Positions 41,532 to 52,719 of a stretch of DNA of 64,000 bases are shown one piece after another; within the stretch, counting starts at the first letter, position 1, and the number at the start of each line of letters is the position of its first letter. This DNA is from Epichloe hybrida (taxonomy: Eukaryota; Ascomycota; Sordariomycetes; Hypocreales; Clavicipitaceae), in NCBI GenBank assembly GCA_019022495.1, contig JAFEKR010000003.1, positions 1,798,001 through 1,862,000 of the forward strand, given 5' to 3'. The notes below the pieces were generated by a model. It worked only from the letters and a program-made list of their open reading frames with translations, had not been told where the DNA came from and searched no databases. The position numbers and the translations under genes are program-made.

Positions 41532-43142
41532 ATGGAATCCGAATCCTTCTTCACCTGCGACGAATACCCAGATTCCGCCCTCCTCCTCCTCTCTCAACCA
41601 CGAAGCCTGAACATGGTCAGCAAAGCTCACCGTGGTAGCCAATACCTCAATGAGCCCCATCAGTCCTACACAAATCCCCCCTTTGACCAGTCACTTTCCA
41701 TTCTCTCCAACGCCGCTGCGAGGCTGCTCCCGGCGGACGCCATCAAAAACCAAGCATCACCACATCAGCCCTACCCGACGCCCGACTATTCTAGTGCGCA
41801 TAGCCCATCTATTGCCAGCGAGGCAATGTCTTCTCCCTTCTTCGACTCTATCCTGCCTGGTTGTCCGATGATGTCTCCAGAACGAGACGACGGCGACAAC
41901 AACATGCCCCGTCAGCCTTCAACGCCGCAAGATGCTTCTCACATGGACACGCAGACGGTCAAGTTTTGCATCTCCATGGCAAACACCGGAGGCGGGGGGG
42001 GGATACCACCACATCATCTGCAAGCGCATTCAAGACGCCAAGAAAGCTGTCACAACATGCACCAGCCAGATCTCAGCCACATGCTTGGTCGAATGCAATA
42101 TCCCGAACCGACTTACCCGCTTCACTGGATCGTCGGTGCACACGGTGCGAGCAACGACGACGGCCCCTGCAGCAGCAGCAGCAACCAAGGGCCTTTTCAA
42201 CAGTTGCAAGACGTCCAGCCTCCTCCATTCATGACGGGGGGGGGCCTTCTTCCCTCCTACCACGCCCAAGGCGGCCCTCTGCTGCAGACGTCCCCCTCAA
42301 AACCCGGGGACCAAAACCCAGGGGCGCACCAGCAGCAACACGGCGTCGTCTCGTCGCACACGGCTTCTTCGAGCCGCAAGCCTTGCTCTCCAAAGTCGGC
42401 CGCGACCGCGAGAGAAACGAGGCGGAGCCCACGGGATGCGGCGCGCCCGGGGGGGGGCCTACGCTGCCTCTTTGCATTTGCCGGATGCGACCGCGAATGC
42501 ATGGGCAAGAACGAATGGAAGCGCCACGTCAACACGAAGCACCTCCTCTCGAGGCTCTACGTCTGCCCCGACTGCCCCCAGAAGGAGTTCAACAGGAAGG
42601 ATCTCTTCACCCAGCACTACATCCGCATGCACATGTCCAACAAGGACAAGGGGGTGGTGGCCGCCGCCGTCACCGCCAGGACCAAGACCAAGACCAAGGC
42701 CAAGAGGTCACGGCCCGAGGTCCAAGACATGCTGCGGGCCAAGCAGGCACAGGCCGAGAGAGGCCAAGAGACGACGACATGGACGCGCCGCCCCGACGTC
42801 CCCAGGTGTCTCCTCGACGGCTGCGGCGTCGGCTTCCCCAACAACAACAACAACAACAACAACGACGACGACGACGACAGAGGAGCAGCAGCAGCAGCAG
42901 CAGCAGCCTGGGAAACGTGCCTGGACCACGTAAGCAGGCACCTCGTTGCCGTGGCCGCGGGCAAGGAAGCCGCCCGCGACTACGACTTCACCCGCGACCA
43001 GCTGGCGTATTTCCAGGCCCTGGGCGCCATTGCCAAGGACGACGACGGATCCTGGGTCCTGGGCGCCCAGTCCAACGGCGAGCGAACGCGGCAGAACAAG
43101 AAGAAGCTCGGCCAGCCTCGGCCGTCGCCACACGCGTCGTGA
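41532..43142 (+). CDS. C2H2 zinc-finger transcription factor with homopolymer insert
   Basis: Intronless, 536 aa from ATG 41532 (MESESFFTCDEYPDSALLLL); the frame is open upstream but lacks an ATG. The first 300 residues are disordered and rich in Ser, Pro and Gln. Finger 1 (CLFAFAGCDRECMGKNEWKRHVNTKH, about 314-340) and finger 2 (CPDCPQKEFNRKDLFTQHYIRMH, about 348-371) are followed by a basic linker TKTKTKAKRSRP. A third unit starts CLLDGCGVGF (about 425) and ends LDHVSRHL, but between its Cys and His pairs sits Pro-Asn8-Asp5-Arg-Gly-Ala8. This family type (about 500-600 aa, paired fingers, third degenerate) is common in Pezizomycotina. Function unknown. Confidence 0.8.
   Translation: MESESFFTCDEYPDSALLLLSQPRSLNMVSKAHRGSQYLNEPHQSYTNPPFDQSLSILSNAAARLLPADAIKNQASPHQPYPTPDYSSAHSPSIASEAMSSPFFDSILPGCPMMSPERDDGDNNMPRQPSTPQDASHMDTQTVKFCISMANTGGGGGIPPHHLQAHSRRQESCHNMHQPDLSHMLGRMQYPEPTYPLHWIVGAHGASNDDGPCSSSSNQGPFQQLQDVQPPPFMTGGGLLPSYHAQGGPLLQTSPSKPGDQNPGAHQQQHGVVSSHTASSSRKPCSPKSAATARETRRSPRDAARPGGGLRCLFAFAGCDRECMGKNEWKRHVNTKHLLSRLYVCPDCPQKEFNRKDLFTQHYIRMHMSNKDKGVVAAAVTARTKTKTKAKRSRPEVQDMLRAKQAQAERGQETTTWTRRPDVPRCLLDGCGVGFPNNNNNNNNDDDDDRGAAAAAAAAWETCLDHVSRHLVAVAAGKEAARDYDFTRDQLAYFQALGAIAKDDDGSWVLGAQSNGERTRQNKKKLGQPRPSPHAS
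42838..42909. repeat. Trinucleotide tracts AAC, GAC and GCA inside the C2H2 gene
   Basis: Adjacent runs of AAC, GAC and GCA codons give Asn8, Asp5 and Ala8. They lie inside what should be the fixed-length loop of the third finger. Confidence 0.92.
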
Positions 43143-44451
43143 ACCCGTCCTTTGTTAGGGGACCATGTTCTAAATTCAAAACCATCACGACGAGTTGACG
43201 GTGATGGAGGATCCAAAAATACATGCAAGAAGTAACGGGGGAAGGGGGAAGGGGGGTCCTGGTCCTCCACGTTGATCAATTTGCATTGTCCTGATCCCAT
43301 CGTGGGCTACTGAGATTTACGCCGTATACATGACGATGGGTGTTTTTCTTTCCAGCTCATCAAATATACATGCCGTGTTCCATCATCAAATATACATGCC
43401 GTGTTCCATGCCAGATCCATCCCCTCTGCTGTTCTAGAATCCAACGTGCCAACTTCCAGTCTGGGGTCCGTCGAATGAAGGGCGAAATAAAATGAAATAA
43501 TTCTACAAACTACACTGCACTGCACTGCACTGCTCGTCTGGAACGCCAAACAGTCAGAGGTACGGTACAGTCTGCCGCGCATTTCGCTCAGAGCCTCTGT
43601 ATGACGATGAGCCTGCGCATGTGGAAAAAGAAAAAAAAAGAAAAAAAGAAAACCCGGACGGACCATGAGAAAAGAGAAACACGTCAGGCATCACATCCAT
43701 TCATCAGTCAGTCGACAAAAATAGACAAATAAACAACCACCTTTGGCACAAGTCAGCAAACCACACATGCATGCATGCAATCTGCATTGCAGCTGCCTAC
43801 GCCCAACCCCCTTTCTCATCACGCACATGGCCAATATTGTGCTACCACGCAGCTGACAAGGCTCATTTCTATTCTTGTCTTTTACAGTAGCTAGACATAT
43901 CCTATACAACACAAACAGGAAACCACTGCCACGTATACTTTCATGGCGTGTAATGACAAAGTCTGACGCCCGCGAATTGGTCGGCGACTTGAACGTGCTT
44001 GCCCAAAGACCTCTCTTCACCCGAGCAACGCCAGGCAATCGAGTCCTCTCAGATAAGTCTACATACAGTTTGCTCCATTCTCATCACACGTTTCTGGTAC
44101 ATGACTCTTGCTTCATCACCAGACATCCGCCATCGCCTCGGCCAACATGCGCGGCTGGCAAACTATGTCTGTTCACGTCCCCGGGCAAAATATGAATCGC
44201 GTAAAGAACAATTAGAGTTATCCGTATGCTAAGGATACGTGATATGTTCCATTTGTTGCTAAAGAAGATTGGGTTGTCGATGCTGTCGTGATTTCCATGC
44301 CATGTGCTCGTTCCATTAGTCGTATATATCATGTGTCCAAGGAAGTACCATCATTCCTCGAGCGCAAAAAGAATGTTGACTGGGTATTTGAATGGCGTTA
44401 ATAATATATAGAAAAAAAGACATCTGTGAGAACAACATCAAAGCTGTGCTA
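43143..44451. other. Tail-to-tail intergenic region with a 26-bp duplication
   Basis: 1.3 kb without a supported gene. A 26-bp unit is perfectly duplicated at 43358-43383 and 43384-43409 (begins CATCAAATATACATGCCGTG). CTGCA-type pentamers are at 43512-43532 and an A/G-rich run at 43625-43652. Confidence 0.75.
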
Positions 44452-46401
44452 TTACCCAGACGTCTTGCAAAGCGCGGGCTTCGATCGCTGTGTACCATGA
44501 CGCTGGGCTCGTCGCTGTTGTCGAAGTTTGCAAGACATGGCGTAGCCTGGCTCATTTGATTTCCTCCACTCCACCCATGCCTCGTATTCTTGCTGCGTCT
44601 TTGGGTTCGGGCTTTTTGGTTTCGGAACCGGCCGCGGTGGTATGGGTGCAACAACAGGGCCCATGGCCGGGTCCGGCAGACCACCAGTTCCAGTTCCGCA
44701 TGGCATCGGCAGGAACGGTATGCCGGGAATGGATGGAATGGGCGGTAGAAGTGGATTTGATGGCTTGAAATGGCCGCCCTTGGCTTCCTGCGCTATTCCC
44801 TCGCGTGGTGGAGCGCTCGGCCACCCCCCTGCTGCTGTTTGAATGCTCGGCGGCTTGCAAGTGTCCATAGTGATTGGAACCAACCCAAGAGGGACTCGAT
44901 TCGTCGCGGGACAATGCCCGAGAAAGGTGTGAGCCCCAAAATGATTCGGAACCAGCGCAGAAAGGCACCCAACAAGGGGCAAAAAGGGGCTTTGGTAGCT
45001 TGCGCCATCACGCACGTCTGCTTCCGTACACGTCGCGCCAGGTTCGGCAAGGTCCAAGGTGTCATCTTTGGCTGAGAAGTCACACGAACTCAACATTGGT
45101 CGACGGTGCACCGTCGATGCGTTCGAGCTTGCTTTTGAGAACGACAGAAACTCCCGAGCTTTAGGGTTGAGTGAATTGCTCTTATCATGGTCGACAGTGC
45201 TGCCACAATCTGTAGAGCGCTCGGCTCTTGAACGACCTCCCGAAGCAGGCAAATACTCAATCATGAAGTCTGACTCCGTGTCCACTCTCCTGCCGGGACC
45301 ATGAGTCGGCCGCCTATGCTGGACAGTGGACATGGATCCAGTTTGATGTCGCTGCGGACATTTTTTGGGGACGGTTCCCGTTTTGGGCTCGTGGCGGCCT
45401 TTTACATTGAGCTTGTATATTATCTGGTCGAACTTCTCCTGGTCGTCATTCGCTACAGCCGACGAATGAGCACAGGACATGGCTGGCTCACGTGTTGATC
45501 CCTTCTTCTGATAAGAGTCTGGGTCATGGTCTATATCGGAAAGCGGAAACAGCTCCGAGTCTGTCGACGTGGTCTTTGTCGATCGATCGCTGATCGTCTT
45601 CGACTTCCCAATGGAGCTTGTGGACTCTGAGTGTATGGAAAAGCTCTGCAAGGCATCGACATAACTTGAAAAGGAAGAACCGGCAGACCTTCCTGGCGTA
45701 GCCTCTGCCGCACATAGAGCAGCAAGTAGTTGCTCTCGCTGGCTTTCTTCGGGCGTCACAGTATGCTTCCGTGCAATCATGTGCATGAGATCGTCATCCG
45801 CAGAATAGTCATTGGTTGATGCTGGCGTCAAGGTGCACCTCCCTTCTCCTCCTGAGGAGTAGGCCGAATCTTGACTAGACCTCCTCATCTCGAAAAGGTT
45901 GATCATCTGGCCGTCGTCCCGCTCAAGAAGCTGTGAATGTCGCACAACATCAAATGAAAACCCACCTGAACTGGCGGATGAGCTTCGGTGCGAGAGGGTT
46001 GGATTTGTATATCGACCGACGTCAACCGGTTTCTCACTACCATGTGATGAAGCAGTAGAGGCAGAGTTCCCTGTGTTGGACTGTCTTCTAGTCGAGCATG
46101 TTCGAAAGGAAGAGAATTTGGGATTTGACAGGGATGCTGATGAGGTTGGCTCATCTTCCATTGGCAGCATCATGCTTGACCTCGAACCACCACTGCTATC
46201 GTCTGACTGCCTCACCCTCCAGTTGGAAATTTTGAGTGATGCGCCCGTGTTTGTATCAGAGCTTCGGACGGCCGGGGGACCATGATTGGTAGAACATCTC
46301 AGGTTGCCTGATTTCGGTGCTTTCAGCGCCCGAGTTGTTGGTTGATCATGTCGCGTGCCATAATTTGACCGTTTGTCGGTGCGGGAGGATAATCCAACCA
46401 T
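44452..46401 (-). CDS. Disordered Ser-rich protein with a PAM2 motif (putative PABP partner)
   Basis: Intronless, 649 aa, ATG at 46401 with an in-frame stop just upstream. Most of the chain is Ser/Thr-rich and disordered. Residues about 409-421 read NSLNPKAREFLSF, matching the PAM2 consensus (LNPxAxEF) bound by the MLLE domain of poly(A)-binding protein. Conserved-looking islands flank it: RRSSQDSAYSSGGEG (about 173-187), EESQREQLLAALCAAEATPGRSAGSSFSSYVDALQSF (about 218-254) and the C-terminal QQEYEAWVEWRKSNEPGYAMSCKLRQQRRAQRH. A Pro-rich run (PLLPPIPSIPGIPFLPMP) lies before the tail. I know no named family. A role in mRNA control in the cytoplasm is inferred from the motif only. Confidence 0.75.
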   Translation of the reverse strand: MVGLSSRTDKRSNYGTRHDQPTTRALKAPKSGNLRCSTNHGPPAVRSSDTNTGASLKISNWRVRQSDDSSGGSRSSMMLPMEDEPTSSASLSNPKFSSFRTCSTRRQSNTGNSASTASSHGSEKPVDVGRYTNPTLSHRSSSASSGGFSFDVVRHSQLLERDDGQMINLFEMRRSSQDSAYSSGGEGRCTLTPASTNDYSADDDLMHMIARKHTVTPEESQREQLLAALCAAEATPGRSAGSSFSSYVDALQSFSIHSESTSSIGKSKTISDRSTKTTSTDSELFPLSDIDHDPDSYQKKGSTREPAMSCAHSSAVANDDQEKFDQIIYKLNVKGRHEPKTGTVPKKCPQRHQTGSMSTVQHRRPTHGPGRRVDTESDFMIEYLPASGGRSRAERSTDCGSTVDHDKSNSLNPKAREFLSFSKASSNASTVHRRPMLSSCDFSAKDDTLDLAEPGATCTEADVRDGASYQSPFLPLVGCLSALVPNHFGAHTFLGHCPATNRVPLGLVPITMDTCKPPSIQTAAGGWPSAPPREGIAQEAKGGHFKPSNPLLPPIPSIPGIPFLPMPCGTGTGGLPDPAMGPVVAPIPPRPVPKPKSPNPKTQQEYEAWVEWRKSNEPGYAMSCKLRQQRRAQRHGTQRSKPALCKTSG

Positions 46402-47670
46402 CTATTCCATGTGAGTCACCTTCATCATCCAACTAAGGAGACCATCTCTTGTACTTACAGTGACTGATCTCAAGCGATTAAATCAGCTTTAGGTTGAGGC
46501 AGAAGTATGAGCACCTGCTGCTATCAGTTGGCTTGTCGTAAGTTGTCGACCCGTGCTAAAATCGCCCCAACGATAAAAACAATCAAGTAACAGTTTCCGA
46601 CGGACCAAGAGAGTGAAATAATACTGCAGAGCCTACAGATCTAGCAGTGTGTGTGTGTGTTTTTTTTTTTTTTTGTAGCCGAAAAGTGAGCTGAAGGTGA
46701 CCACGAGGCAAGAGCTTTGTGAGCCGAAAAACGCTGGGACACGCGACCTGAGAATTTAATCCGCTACTGCGAGGAATTTCACAGTTTTTTTTTCTTGGCT
46801 TCTTCTCTGGTGGGGGGAAAGAGACGGAAGAAATAGTATTGCAATCCAAAAAGAAGAAAGGCACCAGGGGAAAAAAGCCACCCTTTTTGCGTCAGGTCAG
46901 AGTGTGTGGTGTGTTTGCGTGCGTGCAGTAGCAAAAAGAGGCAAGCAAAAAGGAAAAAGGTCTTCTCAACTTGCAAGAGAAATACTGAGTTCTGCCCTCG
47001 GGTGAAGAGCCTAGAAGAGAATGCGCTTTCAGGGCAAGAGCAAAGAATCTCGAGTGGACACCAGCTGTTGATTGTGAGTCGTGACTGAACGCTTTGCTTG
47101 GAAAGAGTGAGTGACATCAACGGACGGAGAGAGACATGGATTCTGGCAACTTCGCTCATCTGCCCACAGACAGCTTCAGCTCCCAAATGGCCCGATCAAA
47201 GCATAAAATCAAAGACCATACACTGAGTCAGCGTTTCTCCTGCTGCGAATACCCAGTGATGGTACGGTGCAGGCCAATTACAGCTGGAAGACGCTTTACC
47301 GACAAAGTTTTAAATCAGTGGCTTACGGCATGACGCGCCATCATCATATAATCAAGGTTCAAGGCTGCAGGATGCTGAGATACTGCAACAAACTTTGTCG
47401 CGGCGGCGATAAACTATGCGACTGCGTTGATGCGAAATGCAATTCGCCATATGCTAATAGGATGAAGCGACGAAATCAATGATTGCTTGTTTCCGGTTTA
47501 AAGAAGGAAATCAGATATCAGAATCTGCTATCGTGTTGTAAGATTGAAGAACATGCACCGCTTTGCGTAAATACGTAATTCATTTGACCGTTGCACAACC
47601 AAAATATAGCTGCGTATCCAGTTGAGCGCGACTTTTGCGACTTTTGCGCCTTTCTTATCCCGTCATCGCT
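46402..47670. other. Intergenic region upstream of the PAM2 gene
   Basis: 1.27 kb, no supported gene. A GT dinucleotide run followed by T14 lies at about 46648-46674. G/A-rich and T-rich stretches to 47110 suggest the leader and promoter of the PAM2 gene. Confidence 0.65.
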
Positions 47671-49316
47671 CTATCCCTGGATCGCCTGGCCACCCATGTA
47701 TGCAGCGAAAGCTTTCTATCACATGTGTTAGTGAGGCCGTTGGTCTCTGGTGACAGGGGGCCAACAAACCGGGTTGCGAGTCTGGAGGAAAATTGTTCCA
47801 GGGCCAGTAAACTTGCACACGAGACCTTCTGCAGAGGCCATGTTAGAGATGATGCCACCTGAAGTGACTCTTTCAAGAACATATTTTGTGTTCCAAGCAA
47901 CCAAGTGGCCGTTATCCACAATGTACTTCTCGCCATCCACGAGCTGTTGTTACCTCGTTAGCATGAGACACATGGCAGGACGACATGTCGGTACGAAACT
48001 CACATCCTTCCGAATGATGGCCCCGAAACTGGTGATCCACATGATACCTGTACCACTCATTCTGTACACAAAGAGCCCCTCGCCACTGAAAATCGCCTTG
48101 CCGAGACCTTGGCGTTTGTAATCCTTGATCACACCCTGAGTAGCAGCCAAGAAAGCATCATGGCCGACAATCCAGCTTTCTTGACCAGTCAAGCGAATGC
48201 TGGTGATGTCCCCAAGCATGGGCGGCGCAATCAAAAGTTCTCCAGGGCCAACATACCTCGACGTGGTCATGTCGGCGCCGGTGATCATCTTCTTCACACT
48301 GAACTTCACTTCTCCCTTTAGCTGCATGGTCGGGGACATGGCAATCATGGCTCCCGGCTTTGCCTGAAATGGACACCCGATAGCAAGCTGAACGGTCAGT
48401 ACAGTGTTGGAATCCCTGTGACTGATGCGGTAGCTTCCGCCATTGAAAGTGCCCACGTCGTCGACGGTGGCCCCCGCGCCAACAAAGTGACCGGCTGGAG
48501 GCGCTCCAGACACAAGATTCGCGGCTTCGCTAGTGTCCAGCTGCTCATCTTGCTTTCCAGCCTTCTCGGCCTTCTCGGCCTTCTCGGGCGGGTAAGAAGC
48601 CTCCGTGTTGGTGAAGGGCGGAGGCGGCTCAAACTGTGGCTGTTCTTGTTCTTTGGCCGGCGCACTCGTCGAGCCTGGTCTCATCGCTAGCATGGTCTGC
48701 TGCTGGGGAGATGAAGCAGGAAGTGAGGCTGCTGGCCCCGCTGGCCCTGCTGGGGGGGGATGGGGATACTGCTGCTGCGCAGTGCTCTGTTGATGAACAT
48801 GAGGAGATGGCGTGTGCTGAGGCGGAGGAGCATATTGCTGCTGCTGCTGCTGCCACTGCTGCATGGTGGCATGGTGACTCAATTGAGGAGATGGCGTATG
48901 TTGAGGCGGCGGAGGGTAGTTTGCATGTTGTCCCGGGGAGGCCTGAGGAGGGGGGGGAGGGGGGTATCTGATAGCTTGTCCTGGCGAACCTTGAGGAGGT
49001 GGTGGGTAGAATTGCGTTCGGTCCGCTGGCGGCGAGGTAGGCGGCGGTGCGTATTGAGTCTGTTGTTGTTGCGGTGGGGGCGGCGGATAATGCTGTGGTT
49101 GCTGAGATGCTGCTTGCTGAGATGCTGCTTGCTGGTCAGAGACATTTTCTTTTGGCTGCGCCGAAGTTCGAGAATTGAGCTCACCTGGTGGGCCCGAGCC
49201 GGTGGGAGCTAGGGCACAACAGTGTCAGCTTTCCACAGTCGTCGTTTGTTTCATGGCTAAAGTCACCGAGGATGGACAATCGACTCACGAGGATAAAAGT
49301 GCTGTTGAGAAGACAT
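47671..49316 (-). CDS. AIM24: AIM24 / TRAP-like domain protein with a Gln/Pro-rich N-terminus
   Basis: Four exons, 49316-49289 (28 bases), 49208-48004, 47943-47770 and 47715-47671, give 483 aa. Introns are 49288-49209, 48003-47944 and 47769-47716. The joins yield [42 protein letters not shown] and [18 protein letters not shown], all natural for the family. Residues 1-255 are Gln/Pro/Tyr-rich and disordered. Residues about 260-478 form the AIM24 domain (tryptophan RNA-binding attenuator protein-like fold): [62 protein letters not shown]. No mitochondrial presequence is seen, so this long form may be cytosolic, unlike yeast Aim24. Function in filamentous fungi is unknown. Confidence 0.9.
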
Positions 49317-52300
49317 GATCGAAATGTTTTGCTGAGCTTGGGGTAGCTATCGCAAGCTCCAGCCGTTGAGCTGAGGCTTTGTACCCCGCACCGCACCAAC
49401 GAGTGATGATCAGGTTGACGACGACGTCAAGTCCAAGCGTGGATGACAATGCTTGACTTGGACCTGTCAGAGTTTGGAGGAAGAATCTGGAAGAAGAAAA
49501 GAATTACCAGGCAAGAAAAAGCCAAGAGTTATTACGGGTTTTCTTTCTACTTGGAGGTCCAGCTTCCGGTCCAGCCCAATAGCTCGGAGCGGTTCGTTCT
49601 GAGCTCTCCAAGCTCTCCAAGCTCTCCATCCTGGTCCCAATTGGCTGCCGGGCATCGATTTGGCGCCGTGGTGGAGACGAGGCGCTGCCACTCGATGTCA
49701 TTGGGCCTTGTTTCAGCGCTTACACACACTGTGACATGCATGCTACCCACTGTATGTACACGACGTTAACGTGGAGACGGAGTCACGATGACATTCCACC
49801 GAGTTCAGTTTCGCGTCCAACATCAACAACTTTAGAGTCCCATTCACTTGCGTGCAACAACGAGTCAGCAAGCATCAGGCCCTTGGAGGCCCTTGGAGGC
49901 CCTTGGAGGCCCTTGGAGGCCCTTGGAGGCCCTTGGAGGCCCTTGGATGAGCCGCCCGAAACACAACATGCGAGCAGTTGGTTCGGTTCACAGGCACATG
50001 CAATTTGTCCGTCGAGGCAAAGGCTCGCCTGCACGCGCGCGCCTTTGCTGAGTGGATCGTCTACCCACCTCATCGCACCGGGACCGCGATGATGGCGGCT
50101 CGGAGACATTTAGATGCGGCTCTGTGCTGTTATCAGTCTCTGGTCGAACAAAGAAACTGGCCCAGTCGAGCATCTCCCTGGACTTCAAGTAATTACTGTA
50201 CTGTTAGGGAGAGCTCCTTGAAGCATCGGATGTGTGGACGCGGCGCGCGCATTGATTAGGATAAGACCCTCTGTGAGACAACGACGGAGACAATGTATCA
50301 GAAGTACCTCCGTAGACTGGTCATTACTATAGCACACTGTGTACCTTTCAGGTATAAAATTCGGGCGCTATCTACACCTCTGATTGACTGAAATTGAACG
50401 CTTTTTCTCTTATAAATCTACCCCTACCTTGACAGTTATGAGCCCGGTTGTGGTGTTGTCGTCAGAGAAGGGCTGCATCAAATGGTATGCGCAAATCAAT
50501 AATTACGCGTAATCCTGCGGTGTCTAGGAGTATATTGACCTAAAAAAGTGTTAGTTTCACAGGGTATTGATATCAATATAACAAAGAGGTAAGCTCATAG
50601 AATAGCATTGTTATTAACCATCTATTCTAAGCTACTTGTTACGCGGCAGAACGAGCTCAGTCACAGGTGACTCTTATAGGGCCAGGTTCGGCACTCTAGT
50701 TAGAGAGAAATCAACTTACTTCTGACATCACACACTGCACCTAAATAGTAGCTTTCACAAGTGAAAATTAGTACGGCTTACGACCTATTGAATTCGTTGG
50801 CTCTGACGGATCCGGCCCCCAACACAGAGCCCACATGCAGTTGTCGTCACCGGCTGGCAGGGGAGCGGTGCTGCATGCCCGGCATGCCCTGCACCGCGAT
50901 GGAGAGGCCCTCGTCATGTTCGTCCGCTAGCTCGATCCATGAACACGACCCTGCATTGTGTGCCGATCTGTCAACTTGTTGGCTGCTCTACAGTGTGCTG
51001 TATCGCACGACGCGGAGGCGTGGAGGCGTTGTGGCGTCCTGCACCGCTGCCCAACAAGTCATCATCATGGTCAAAAAAAAAAAAGACCGACTGCGAAAGC
51101 CACACAACGTAGTCTGCGCGCGCAGCATGGCTAAGTTCTAACTGATCCGGATTTGTGCAACTGCAGCAACGCACAGTCATGGTCATCTTGCCTCCTCCGC
51201 GACCTGGACACGATCTGAAGCGCCCATGGTCCGAGCAGCAGCATGGTACTCAAGCGTGGTACTCAAGCGTGATTATTACTCGGTACCGTATTCATCGTCC
51301 CAAGGGGCTAAGCTAAGCATATACATAGACTTGAACATTTCTATAAAATCGCGGGGTTTCAGAACACTGGGACCAGCTCCCAGCCCGTTTCTCACTACTG
51401 GCCGTTGCCCTGGTGGTTGCTGTCATCCATGTAGCAGATGTCAGACATTGATGTCCCCCGTTGGAGAATTCAAAAACTACATATGTACATGTACCCCGAC
51501 CCGCGTCTCCCGGCTCTCGTAAAAGGCGACCAAGTCCCTTGACCCTGGTCACAACTGCAACATATCGTATATCCAATAACTAACTCTCGGCTGCGACAAA
51601 TTGACGGCACTAAAAGGAACGAGTCAGTCGGTGCCTTGCACAAGAGCATCGATTCGAGCCAGGGCGGCTAAATCTTAGAAGGGCCATGTAACATAGCATG
51701 TACAGATTATGCCGGACGTCTCCCACTTCCCGTTCCCCACTTCTCCCAGAGTCTACACCATCAGCAGCAGCTCAACCCCGGTCGTCTGCAATTCACCCAT
51801 GAAGGGGCTCCACAAAGGGCTCAGGCGCCAAGCAGGGCCGATCCTGCGCTATACATATGTACATGTTCATGCTATACGTGCCATGTATGTGTGTACATGT
51901 AATAACTCGTTCCACAACCAATCACCAGCGCCCATGAATCATCGGAACGACAACGGAGTTTCGCGCTCGCACGCTCGCACGCTCGCTCGCACGCACTCTA
52001 GGAGTGAGTCTTAGCATGCCGGCTGGTGCGTCTAATAACTATATGTAGCCTTGCACAAGGCAAACGGGTGGAAGCCATCGACGGTTTCTTTAGCGCACCT
52101 CCTAGCCATCTTTCCATCTGCATCCTGACCATCCTGGATATATTAGCGTCGCCCGGTGGTCTTCGAGTGCGACTGGACGACGTACGACTCGACTCGACTC
52201 CACGCACCAATCGTGTGCAGCTCCGACGGCCGTCACTTGCTCCAAGTCTCTACCACAACCACCTACCACACCCCGAGTGAATGTTGCCGGTACTTTGCAC

Positions 52301-52719
52301 TTCATGTCTCGACATCTCTCCCATAATCCGTACATATAATATTAGAACAGCCCCGGCTGTTGTCCCTGTCCTGCTTATTGACCCCTCACCCCTTCTTTCT
52401 CCATTGCCGATTCTTTTCCCTCTCATAATAATACAGGGGGATCAACCCATCTAACTACGAAACAACGTCTTTCATCTTGCAAGTCGGGTCGAGTCGAGTC
52501 CATCGAACCGAACCTCTACCTCTCCACAAAGCACGAAGCACAAAGCACAAAGCCAGGCGACGGGTCGTCTCACCCTTTCATGGGCAGGCACACCGTGCAG
52601 TGTGCACCCGTCCTAACTCGCCCTGACGCGCGCGAGCAGACCTGTTGTCCGGCGGAAGCAGCTTCGACGACGGCCCAACAACGTGTCACGTTCCACAACG
52701 CGCCAGCAGAGTCTGTCCT
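49317..52719. other. 3.4-kb intergenic region with repeats and an AT-richer patch
   Basis: No supported gene. GCTCTCCAA repeats lie near 49600-49630 and GGCCCTTGGA x7 at 49878-49947. From about 50260 to 50770 the sequence is AT-richer than its surroundings and may be an old non-coding transposon remnant. CTCGCACG runs are at about 51966-51994 and GACTC/GAGTC runs near 52185-52200 and 52486-52500. The last 300 bp are the leader of the next gene. Confidence 0.65.
49878..49947. repeat. 10-bp tandem repeat (GGCCCTTGGA), 7 copies
   Basis: Seven perfect copies, GC-rich, 560 bp upstream of the AIM24 start. The unit is not a multiple of three. Confidence 0.96.

Noticed and set aside
41861..43198. 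Long second plus frame over the C2H2 gene
   Set aside because: Basic, Gln/Arg-rich shadow of the zinc-finger gene in another frame; the fingers occur only in frame 41532.
51640..51680. GATTCGAGCC as a possible tRNA T-loop
   Set aside because: No matching T-stem, anticodon arm or acceptor stem could be formed around it.
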